NCBI GenBank assembly: GCA_019242465.1
Contig: JAFAVL010000431.1
Span: forward strand, 1 to 6,657
Origin: Chroococcidiopsidaceae cyanobacterium CP_BM_RX_35
Lineage (GTDB): Bacteria; Cyanobacteriota; Cyanobacteriia; Cyanobacteriales; Chroococcidiopsidaceae
DNA length: 6,657 nucleotides
Direction of reading: 5' to 3'
The notes under the pieces were generated by a model. The model searched no databases. It was not told the origin of the DNA and saw nothing but the letters and a program-made list of their open reading frames with translations. Position numbers and translations under genes: made by a program. Positions 1 through 5,067 of this stretch are shown here, one piece after another; the first letter of the stretch is position 1; each line of letters begins with the position of its first letter.

Positions 1-34
1 CCCCACTTAATCTCAATCAAAAGATTGGGAAATG

Positions 35-62
35 TGAGCTTGGGAAGCTCTTCCCAAGCTCA
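35..62 (-). terminator. Perfect stem-loop after the MFS gene, probable terminator
   Basis: A perfect 12-bp inverted repeat (TGAGCTTGGGAA, loop GCTC, then its exact complement) begins 44 nt past the MFS stop codon. Read on the minus strand it is followed by a modest run, CACATTTCCC and then CTTTTG, so the U-tract is weak. Position and stem strength suggest it ends the mqnA-MFS transcript. Because the stem is perfectly symmetrical it could also serve a plus-strand gene left of the window. Its core (GGGAA-N4-TTCCC) is shared with the stem-loop at 2623-2652. Confidence 0.65.
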
Positions 63-106
63 TTAACTTATTAGACCAACCTATATGTGATTAGCAGCAA
101 GTAAAA

Positions 107-1240
107 TTAGACTTGTGACTTACGCAGATAAACTAAAGTTCCAGCAATTAGAGCCAGAATTCCTAACACTAAGTTAGCGCTCATAAAGGCAAAACCATAA
201 CCTTGAAAAGCAAAAGTAGTCCATATCCAACCTGCAATCAGACTTCCTAAAGCTTGTCCTAGTACACGGGATATTGAAAGGAAACAAGAAGCCAAAGACT
301 CCACCCCTTTCGGGGCTAAACTCAGCACAGCAGCACTATTAGCTGCTTGGAACAAACATCGACCTAAACCTAGTCCCAGGATTCCTATTCCAATTTGGCT
401 AGTTATTCCTTGAACCCAAGACGATACGGCTAACACTATTGCTCCAAAAAGAGTGACTTTGGCAAAACCTAATTGATCGGAAAGTAATCCAGCCCGACAT
501 CCTAGAAGGAGCGTAATCAATGAAGGAAACAAAAGTAAAAGACCAACTTTACTAGGAGTAAATCCTTGAGACTGAAGATAAAAGGGTAAAATTAAAACTG
601 TGCCAAATGTATGCGCAAAGAAAAATACTGAGGCAAGTAAAGCTAGAAAAAAACGAGGAACTCTTAGTAACTGTCGTAACCCCACTCTTAGTTTTACTTC
701 TGCTAAATTGGGTAAATTATTACTTAGGGCAAAGGCCAGGATTCCTAAAGGTAAATTGAGTAAGAACACGCTTTGCCAGCCCCAATATTCTACAATTATT
801 CCTCCTATCGGCGGACCTAAAAGTGTTCCCGCTGCTGATGCTGAAATTACCAGGCTTAGTGCCCAACCTCGACGCTCTGGAAAAGTGGCTGCCGCCAGTC
901 CTGGTACCAATCCTACAATGCCAGCACCAGCCACCCCTTGTAAGAATCGTAATAACAGCAGGGCATCAAACCTCTGAGTCAAGGCAAGTACCAAAGAAAA
1001 CAAGCTAAATGCTAGGAGTGAGCTACGAAACACTCGTCCTGTGCCCCAAAGATTGGCACATGATGAAAGGGGGATGAAAGTCACAGCTGAACCTAGGAGA
1101 TAAAGTGAAGTCGCTCCTTGAACCTCACTAGCTGTGACTCTGAAGCTTTGACTTAAGTCAGGTAGAGCAACAGTGAGTATGCTGTAATCCAGTGTTGAAA
1201 GAATTACTCCCACCAAAAGAGAAGCAAAACGTAAATCCAT
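107..1240 (-). CDS. MFS exporter, drug:H+ antiporter (DHA) type
   Basis: The 377-residue, strongly hydrophobic protein has the length expected of a 12-helix major facilitator, not a 14-helix DHA2 pump (about 500 residues). It should sit in the inner membrane and export a small molecule in exchange for protons. DHA signatures visible are LDYSILTVALPDL in helix 1 (residues 17-29), LRFLQGVAGAG matching motif B (97-107) and GTLLGPPIGG matching the antiporter motif C (138-147), followed by WGWQSVFLLNLPLG. The loop 2-3 motif A is degenerate (CANLWGTGRVF, about 61-71, with Asn where Asp is usual). A second, better motif-A-like loop, GLLSDQLGFAKV, occurs at 251-262. The ATG start is supported by AAGGA 8 nt upstream (1249-1253). 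The gene lies 80 bp downstream of the mqnA-like gene on the same strand with no clear terminator between, so co-transcription is likely. The substrate cannot be told from sequence; the neighbour hints at a chorismate-derived product. Confidence 0.85.
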   Translation of the reverse strand: MDLRFASLLVGVILSTLDYSILTVALPDLSQSFRVTASEVQGATSLYLLGSAVTFIPLSSCANLWGTGRVFRSSLLAFSLFSLVLALTQRFDALLLLRFLQGVAGAGIVGLVPGLAAATFPERRGWALSLVISASAAGTLLGPPIGGIIVEYWGWQSVFLLNLPLGILAFALSNNLPNLAEVKLRVGLRQLLRVPRFFLALLASVFFFAHTFGTVLILPFYLQSQGFTPSKVGLLLLFPSLITLLLGCRAGLLSDQLGFAKVTLFGAIVLAVSSWVQGITSQIGIGILGLGLGRCLFQAANSAAVLSLAPKGVESLASCFLSISRVLGQALGSLIAGWIWTTFAFQGYGFAFMSANLVLGILALIAGTLVYLRKSQV

Positions 1241-1248
1241 TGAGAGAG

Positions 1249-1253
1249 TCCTT
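1249..1253 (-). promoter_or_regulatory. Shine-Dalgarno of the MFS gene
   Basis: AAGGA on the minus strand lies 8 nt before the ATG at 1240. It supports that start and independent translation of the second gene of the pair, not coupling to mqnA, whose stop is 80 bp away. Confidence 0.6.
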
Positions 1254-1320
1254 GTAGTTTTTCTAGATGGCTTATCATATGCTCCACACAGGGAGTAATC
1301 ATTTAAGTCTTCAACTTGAA

Positions 1321-2100
1321 CTAAGCTACCGCGGGAACACCCTCTTGATAATGCAAATTAACTACACTGTGTCTTAATAAAGCCCTAAATTGGGCTAGTC
1401 CTGCCTCTTCTTTATCTCCGATTACATAGGTGAAATTGCGAAGATAGGTAGAAATCTCCTTATCAGATAAAAAGAAGTTTTTAGCATGAAAAGCTGCTAG
1501 TTCTTCCAAGTTTTTCATTCCTTTCTCAAAAGAATTATGCACGGCTTCAAGCAGGTATCTTTTCTTGGAAATTGCCAAATCATTACGTACTACCCAGCGA
1601 GCAAACACAAATGGTAAATTCTGCCATTTCATCCACTCTTCTCCTAGATCGTATACATAAGGCATTGTATTTCCTTTCTTCTCTCGTAAAGCGTTATCAC
1701 CAATCTCTAGCCAAGTCTTTCCCTTAATGTTGCGCAGATAACCTCCTGGTTGAAGGTGATATCTTTGCTCTAGAATCAATTGCATCAAGCGAACAGAAGT
1801 GGAAGTGTCTTGTGTTACCCCAATTACCTTGCCGTCTAACTTTTCAATTGGTTTTTGTGAAAACAGCAGTACACTTTGGGCTTGGTTATATGAACAGACG
1901 CCATGCATGCCTAATGGCTCAAAGTTAGCCTCTTGTCCGATCCAATCCATCACTGACATAATTCCAGCATCCACTTTACCCTGAGCCGCTAACTTACCAA
2001 ATTCACTGGGCATACATGGAATTAATTCAACTCCCCATTTCTCACTTTCCCAATAAAAAGGAGTGACATTTAAGTAAGTTAAATAACCAACACGAATCAT
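1321..2100 (-). CDS. mqnA: Chorismate dehydratase family protein (MqnA-like)
   Basis: The 259-residue soluble protein matches MqnA of the futalosine menaquinone pathway, which dehydrates chorismate to 3-[(1-carboxyvinyl)oxy]benzoate using a periplasmic-binding-protein-like two-lobed fold. Visible motifs are VGYLTYLN at the N-terminus (the YLN asparagine is residue 11), MPSEFGKLAAQGKVDAG (30-46), QSVLLFSQKP (75-84), the DTSTSVRLMQLIL strand-helix (98-110), IGDNAL (133-138) and YDLGEEWMKWQNLPFVFARW (150-169). The YLN opening favours MqnA over the related MqnD. There is no signal peptide, so it is not a transport binding protein. I chose ATG 2100 over TTG 2103 because GGAGGA at 2108-2113 sits 7 nt from the ATG. 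No mqnB, mqnC or mqnD is in the window. Cyanobacteria use the Men pathway for phylloquinone, so the role here is uncertain: family membership is confident, the in vivo reaction less so. GC is about 41% in hand-counted samples, against about 50% in era. Confidence 0.8.
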   Translation of the reverse strand: MIRVGYLTYLNVTPFYWESEKWGVELIPCMPSEFGKLAAQGKVDAGIMSVMDWIGQEANFEPLGMHGVCSYNQAQSVLLFSQKPIEKLDGKVIGVTQDTSTSVRLMQLILEQRYHLQPGGYLRNIKGKTWLEIGDNALREKKGNTMPYVYDLGEEWMKWQNLPFVFARWVVRNDLAISKKRYLLEAVHNSFEKGMKNLEELAAFHAKNFFLSDKEISTYLRNFTYVIGDKEEAGLAQFRALLRHSVVNLHYQEGVPAVA

Positions 2101-2107
2101 CAAACTA

Positions 2108-2113
2108 TCCTCC
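2108..2113 (-). promoter_or_regulatory. Strong Shine-Dalgarno deciding the mqnA start
   Basis: GGAGGA on the minus strand is 7 nt from ATG 2100 and only 4 nt from the in-frame TTG at 2103. It therefore favours the ATG and a 259-residue product. It is the strongest ribosome-binding site I found in the window. Confidence 0.75.
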
Positions 2114-2178
2114 AGTCTATGGTATGAATAGCTTTACAAAATAGCTGCTTTTCTCTAATAAGTAGACAAAACAAGAAT

Positions 2179-2201
2179 AGGACAAAAATATAAAATGTCC
2201 T
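2179..2201. promoter_or_regulatory. Dyad around an AT core upstream of mqnA, possible operator
   Basis: AGGACA and its exact complement TGTCCT flank an 11-nt all-A/T core (aaaatataaaa), about 80-100 nt upstream of mqnA. On the minus strand the core contains TATATT, a possible -10 box, though I see no convincing -35 element 16-18 nt further up. A TTGAGG overlapping the far arm could be an alternative -35 with a weak TATTCT about 19 nt downstream. A regulator-binding site over the promoter is plausible but unproven. Confidence 0.3.
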
Positions 2202-2435
2202 CAAATTTGCCTTGATTCGCCTACTTTTTTGCTAAAACTATCAAGCTATTTTTTGAGCTTCATTTAAAAGCTTAATGACTTTTAACTAGTTTTGTAATCC
2301 GAGAAAACGACTAATAAAAAAGATTTAAGAGTTGTGACTGGGAAATTTAATAAGTACTCTTACCAAGAAAACTATTCAGCAATATTACTTAGATCACTTG
2401 TAAAAAATGTTGCTACTTAATTGAATTTTCCGGCT

Positions 2436-2495
2436 TCGCTGTAAAAACTACTGAAGTACCACAGCTAGCTTCGGTTCCCAAACCAAGTACAGCGA
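2436..2495. repeat. 8-bp inverted repeat inside a GC-richer intergenic island
   Basis: TCGCTGTA (2436-2443) is exactly complementary to TACAGCGA (2488-2495), enclosing 44 nt that hold smaller self-complementary pieces (AGCTAGCT; GGTT-CCCA-AACC). It could fold as a small RNA on either strand, or be a relic of a lost gene or mobile-element end. It does not match a tRNA or any structured RNA I recognise. Confidence 0.35.
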
Positions 2496-2622
2496 TGGGT
2501 TTCTGGTTTCTTAACTTTGGGCGGTTTGATGCCGGCTTGTCAGGGGATGCCGCAAAGAGGTCATAGTTGAATAGCTAGCGTAGGCATTTGCCAACTTAAC
2601 CTTAATTAAAAGAGTTTAAAAC

Positions 2623-2652
2623 ACAAGCCTGGGAATTCATTCCCAGGCTTGT
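2623..2652 (-). terminator. Perfect stem-loop after infC, intrinsic terminator
   Basis: A perfect 13-bp stem (ACAAGCCTGGGAA, loop TTCA, then its exact complement) starts 41 nt after the infC stop codon. On the minus strand it is followed by GTGTTTTAAACTCTTTT, a reasonable U-rich tail. Stem, 4-nt loop and tail fit a rho-independent terminator for infC. It is closely similar to the stem-loop at 35-62 and sits at almost the same distance from the preceding stop codon. Confidence 0.75.
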
Positions 2653-2693
2653 TAATTTCAGGCATCTAGATTCTGGCTTGAGGTAAAGCTTGC

Positions 2694-3221
2694 TTATCTC
2701 TTAGGAGAAATCAGCATCATCATATTTCGCCCTTCTTTTTTAGGTGCCTGCTGCACCTCTCCTATTTCCTGGAGGTCGGTTGCCATCCGCTTCAGCAACG
2801 TCTCCGCTAAGTCACTGTGTTGAATCTCCCGACCCCGGAACATAACGGTTGCTTTCACTTTGTCGCCATCTTTGAGAAAGCGCTCAGCCTGGTTAATGCG
2901 CACCTGGTAGTCATGCTCTTCAATCTTATAGCGCATCTTGACTTCTTTAACATCGGCAGTATGCTGCTTTTTCCGGGCTTCCCGTGCCTTTTTCTCCTGT
3001 TCAAACTTATACTTGCCGTAGTCCATAATCCGGCAGACAGGAGGATCAGCCTTGTCGCTGAGCAGAACAAGATCTAGTTCTTTTTCCTCTGCTAGTTGCA
3101 GTGCCTCTTGTGGGGTAATTATCCCCAGTTGTGAACCGTCAGTATCAATCACCCGAATCTTCGGGAAGCGAATGCGTTCATTAATCTGGGGTAAATCGCG
3201 AGTTCTTCTTTTTTCTATCAC
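2694..3221 (-). CDS. infC: Translation initiation factor IF-3
   Basis: IF-3 binds the 30S subunit, keeps it apart from 50S and proofreads the start codon-initiator tRNA pairing. The 175 residues cover the whole family: N-terminal domain about 8-80 with the signature [19 protein letters not shown] (60-78), a lysine/arginine-rich helical linker (about 70-87), and C-terminal domain about 88-173 ending [12 protein letters not shown]. The first methionine available in the canonical set is GTG at 3221. An in-frame stop (TGA 3234-3236) lies 4 codons upstream, leaving TTC-TTA-ACG-CCT-GTG. From memory, cyanobacterial IF-3 commonly begins MPVI; here ACG (3225-3227) stands where that ATG would be, so translation may start at ACG (177 residues) or GTG. 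No Shine-Dalgarno is evident before either. infC stands alone, without rpmI-rplT on either side, and is transcribed away from the hydrolase gene. It ends in TAA and is followed by a strong terminator. Confidence 0.96.
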   Translation of the reverse strand: MIEKRRTRDLPQINERIRFPKIRVIDTDGSQLGIITPQEALQLAEEKELDLVLLSDKADPPVCRIMDYGKYKFEQEKKAREARKKQHTADVKEVKMRYKIEEHDYQVRINQAERFLKDGDKVKATVMFRGREIQHSDLAETLLKRMATDLQEIGEVQQAPKKEGRNMMMLISPKR

Positions 3222-3374
3222 AGGCGTTAAGAATCAATGGCAACTGTTTTTGTGGCTTTACTTTCGGCTGTTGGATCGACTAAACTACCACAGTCTGTTT
3301 CTAAACAGCTCGAAAGCTATGTAAAATAACTGGGGCTTAGGAGCGAGGCAAGCAACTCGCGCCGTCGATCTATA
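3222..3374 (-). promoter_or_regulatory. infC leader region with several small hairpins
   Basis: A possible -10 box TATAGA (minus strand, 3369-3374) has no clear -35 partner. If used, it gives a leader of about 140 nt. Within the region are a 5-bp hairpin (GCGAG 3343-3347 with CTCGC 3356-3360), AGCT-TTCG-AGCT (3307-3318), a palindrome CTGTTTCTAAACAG (3295-3308), and a long-range 7-bp pairing between 3274-3280 and 3364-3370. E. coli infC is autoregulated through its start codon; whether this leader is regulatory is inference. Confidence 0.35.
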
Positions 3375-3578
3375 CAAAACAGATGTCTTTCAGTAGTACT
3401 TGCACTTCACTTTAGCAAATTTTTTAGCTAGCAAGGGGTAGGGAAATTCCCCATTGTTGTAAAAATTGCAAGCGCAATGCTCTTGGGCAAAAGCTTTCGT
3501 CGTCAGTGCCGCTGAGACTGGATACAAATCGTTATAATAGTCGAGACTTCATTAATACTTTGAAATAGGGCGAACAGG
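3375..3578. other. Divergent intergenic region between infC and the hydrolase gene
   Basis: Together with the infC leader this makes a 357-bp gene-free gap. It holds a small hairpin, ATTGC-AAGC-GCAAT (3465-3478), a G/C-block dyad around GGGAAATTCCC (3441-3451), and the hydrolase promoter. No open frame here looks like a gene and no RNA gene was recognised. Confidence 0.5.
3533..3538 (+). promoter_or_regulatory. -10 box of the hydrolase promoter
   Basis: A perfect TATAAT lies 40 nt before the hydrolase ATG, predicting a transcript start near 3545 and a leader of about 34 nt. No good -35 hexamer is seen 16-18 nt upstream (GCTGAG/CGCTGA), so activity may need an activator or be modest. Confidence 0.5.
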
Positions 3579-4547
3579 ATGAATTCCCAGCACTGGCAGC
3601 AGAGGGTTGGCAGTCAAAGAGACTGGGTCTGGCACGGCTGGCAAACTCGCTACACCTATATTCGCCCCTCTACGCCAAACCAGCAAGCAACACCGCTAAT
3701 ACTAGTGCATGGATTTGGAGCCTCAATCGGGCATTGGCGCCACAACATAGGGGTACTTGGTGAGTATCATACTGTCTATGCGTTGGACCTGCTAGGTTTT
3801 GGTGCTTCTGAAAAGGCTCCGGTTAGCTACAAAATAGACCTTTGGGTTGAGCAAGTCTACGATTTTTGGCGCACATTTATCCAGCAACCTGTAGTGATGC
3901 TTGGTAATTCTATTGGTTCGCTAGTTGTCCTAGCTGCTGCTACAGTGCATCCAGAGATGGTGCAAGGTTTAGTGATGATGAGTTTGCCAGATCTAGCAAT
4001 AGAGGCAGAAGCAATCCCCCAGTTCCTGCAACCTGTTGTGGTAGCAATTAAATCTCTGGTTGCCTCTCCTCCTGTGCTGAGAACCCTGTTTCGGGTAGTT
4101 CGTAGACCCTCCATCGTGCGTCGCTGGGCTGGCGTAGCCTACGCTAATCCAGATGCTGTTACTGATGAATTGGTGGAAATCCTTCTCTGTCCTGCCTACG
4201 ACCGAAGAGCGGCTCAAGCCTTTAGCGCTATCCTCAAAGCCATGATTAGCGCTCAGTTTGGTCCTAACGTCAAAGCAGTATTACCAACCTTGGAGATTCC
4301 TTTACTGCTGATTTGGGGTCAGCAAGATCGAATGGTTCCTCCAGCGCTAGCGAGTCAGTTGAGTGAGTACAACCCCAATTTACAGCTTTTAAAGCTAGAG
4401 CAAGCTGGACACTGTCCTCATGACGAATGTCCAGAGCAAGTGAACCAGATCGTTTTAGATTGGATTGAGAAGACAAAACCCTCTGCCAGCAGGGTAGCAG
4501 AGAGTTTTGGAAGCAAAAGCATTTATAGAGGGAGTGATCGCAGCTAG
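3579..4547 (+). CDS. Alpha/beta hydrolase, pheophytinase-like cyanobacterial type
   Basis: The 322-residue protein has a full serine-hydrolase triad on an alpha/beta fold: oxyanion-hole HGFG (44-47), nucleophile Ser111 in GNSIGS, acid Asp250 in WGQQDRMVP and His278 in AGHCPHDECPE. The segment HGFGASIGHWRHNI...VYALDLLGFGASEKAP resembles the cyanobacterial and plastid family that includes plant pheophytinase, which removes phytol from pheophytin. That resemblance is from memory and does not prove the substrate; an esterase or haloperoxidase-like role is equally open. A cap region lies at about 140-235. No signal peptide or clear membrane helix, so probably cytosolic. The ATG start has ATAGGG (3565-3570) 8 nt upstream. 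The last 24 residues, after IVLDWIEKT, extend past the expected fold end and are encoded by a stem-loop (4475-4508). Monocistronic from the TATAAT promoter and convergent with the BON gene. Confidence 0.88.
   Translation: MNSQHWQQRVGSQRDWVWHGWQTRYTYIRPSTPNQQATPLILVHGFGASIGHWRHNIGVLGEYHTVYALDLLGFGASEKAPVSYKIDLWVEQVYDFWRTFIQQPVVMLGNSIGSLVVLAAATVHPEMVQGLVMMSLPDLAIEAEAIPQFLQPVVVAIKSLVASPPVLRTLFRVVRRPSIVRRWAGVAYANPDAVTDELVEILLCPAYDRRAAQAFSAILKAMISAQFGPNVKAVLPTLEIPLLLIWGQQDRMVPPALASQLSEYNPNLQLLKLEQAGHCPHDECPEQVNQIVLDWIEKTKPSASRVAESFGSKSIYRGSDRS
4475..4508 (-). terminator. Stem-loop inside the hydrolase 3' end, probable terminator for the BON gene
   Basis: AAAACCCTCTGC (4475-4486) pairs with GCAGAGAGTTTT (4497-4508) at 11 of 12 positions across a 10-nt loop. 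It has A-tract and T-tract flanks in both directions, as in a bidirectional terminator. On the minus strand it starts 48 nt past the BON stop and is followed by TTTTGTCTTCTC. On the plus strand it lies within the hydrolase coding sequence, 37 nt before its stop codon. Confidence 0.55.
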
Positions 4548-4556
4548 AGAATTGCT

Positions 4557-4937
4557 CTAACTGACCGTTACCTGATCGCTTTCCACATTTGTGGCACCAC
4601 TGACTCCGAGAGCCACAGAAATCATTTGGTTAAGAGTTTCCTGACTAGGTGCTTCTCCTTTTAAAACCACGACGCCACCTGTCTGGGCAACATACACCGT
4701 TTCAATATCCTGCAAACTCGGATCTTGGTCGAACGCAAGTGCTACGCGCTTTGCTAGTCCACTTTGATCGTATTCTCCATTTAATCCTACGCGCTCTGGA
4801 GGAATCGAAGCATCAGAAGATTCAGTTGTTGTAGCGCTTTCATCCTGTGGCACTGCATTAGGGTCAGATGCTGGAGTAGGATTGACTTGGGCGTTTTCAG
4901 GTTTTTCGAGTCCAAAAAGTCGTTGTAACCAACCCAT
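4557..4937 (-). CDS. Small BON-domain protein
   Basis: A 126-residue protein with a short amphipathic start (MGWLQRLFGLEKP), a low-complexity Pro/Ser/Thr/Asp-rich linker (about 15-48), and a C-terminal BON domain (about 58-126). In the latter LAKRVALAFDQDPSLQDIETVYVAQTGGVVVLKGEAPSQETLNQMISVALGVSGATNVESDQVTV shows the alpha-beta-beta-alpha-beta pattern and the central glycines. BON domains are thought to bind phospholipid or polymeric ligands; the specific role here is unknown. There is no cleavable signal peptide or lipobox. I chose ATG 4937 over the in-frame GTG at 4967 because the extra ten residues (MLNLIRENTS) look like leader and neither site has a strong Shine-Dalgarno. It lies 130 bp downstream of era on the same strand and may be read from the era transcript or its own promoter. 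Stop codon 9 bp from that of the convergent hydrolase gene. Confidence 0.8.
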   Translation of the reverse strand: MGWLQRLFGLEKPENAQVNPTPASDPNAVPQDESATTTESSDASIPPERVGLNGEYDQSGLAKRVALAFDQDPSLQDIETVYVAQTGGVVVLKGEAPSQETLNQMISVALGVSGATNVESDQVTVS

Positions 4938-5027
4938 AGAAGTGTTTTCTCTTATTAGATTCAACACTCTATTTAAGTTGATTAACGGAATTAATGCATC
5001 TTCCTAAAAAAAGATGTAATGTTTTCT

Positions 5028-5051
5028 AATCTGTAGCCCTTCAGACAGATT
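5028..5051 (-). terminator. Stem-loop just after era, weak terminator or processing site
   Basis: AATCTGT (5028-5034) and ACAGATT (5045-5051) form a perfect 7-bp stem with a 10-nt loop, 16 nt after the era stop codon. On the minus strand it is followed by AGAAAACATT, not a U-tract, so it is a poor intrinsic terminator and may only be an RNA-end stabiliser. A second weak hairpin, CATCTT/AAGATG (4997-5016), lies further down. Confidence 0.3.
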
Positions 5052-5067
5052 CTGTATTATTCGCTTT

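Larger units (their letters stand above)
2104..2693. other. Non-coding region between mqnA and infC
   Basis: No convincing gene lies in these 590 bp. From 2114 to about 2430 the DNA is AT-rich (28-32% GC in sampled blocks) and should hold the mqnA promoter and leader, including a dyad at 2179-2201. From about 2430 to 2590 it shifts to about 50% GC, with an 8-bp inverted repeat and short frames open on both strands but no good start or ribosome-binding site. The infC terminator hairpin is at 2623-2652. Confidence 0.6.

Noticed and set aside
600..1008. Plus-strand open frames of 125 and 61 codons opposite the MFS gene
   Set aside because: They are antisense shadows of a strongly supported membrane-protein gene; the translations are low in structure and have no ribosome-binding site or family resemblance.
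1241..1320. Possible separate promoter (TATGAT) and dyad TTCAACTTGAA between mqnA and the MFS gene
   Set aside because: No -35 element fits at 16-18 nt (ATGATT is poor), and the short dyad lacks a U-tract, so neither an internal promoter nor a terminator is supported.
2495..2566. Plus-strand mini-ORF starting ATGGGTTTCTGG, 23 codons
   Set aside because: No ribosome-binding site, no promoter recognised, and the opposite strand is equally open. Kept only as part of the intergenic-island observation.
2817..3324. Plus-strand frames across infC and its leader (86 and 90 codons)
   Set aside because: They lie opposite the highly conserved IF-3 coding sequence and its leader, and have no recognisable motifs.
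2464..3432. Three copies of GCTAGC in intergenic DNA (2464, 2574, 3427)
   Set aside because: A 6-bp palindrome recurring three times has no consistent spacing or flanks and may be chance.
4132..4144. Palindrome GCGTAGCCTACGC resembling cyanobacterial short repeats
   Set aside because: It lies in the hydrolase codons for GVAYAN and one 13-bp palindrome is not enough to call a repeat element.
3857..4476. Minus-strand frames opposite the hydrolase gene
   Set aside because: The hydrolase has a complete catalytic triad in frame on the plus strand; the antisense translations are shadows.
4938..4967. Extended GTG start for the BON-domain protein
   Set aside because: No Shine-Dalgarno precedes it and the added residues do not look like part of the domain protein; ATG 4937 gives a more natural start.
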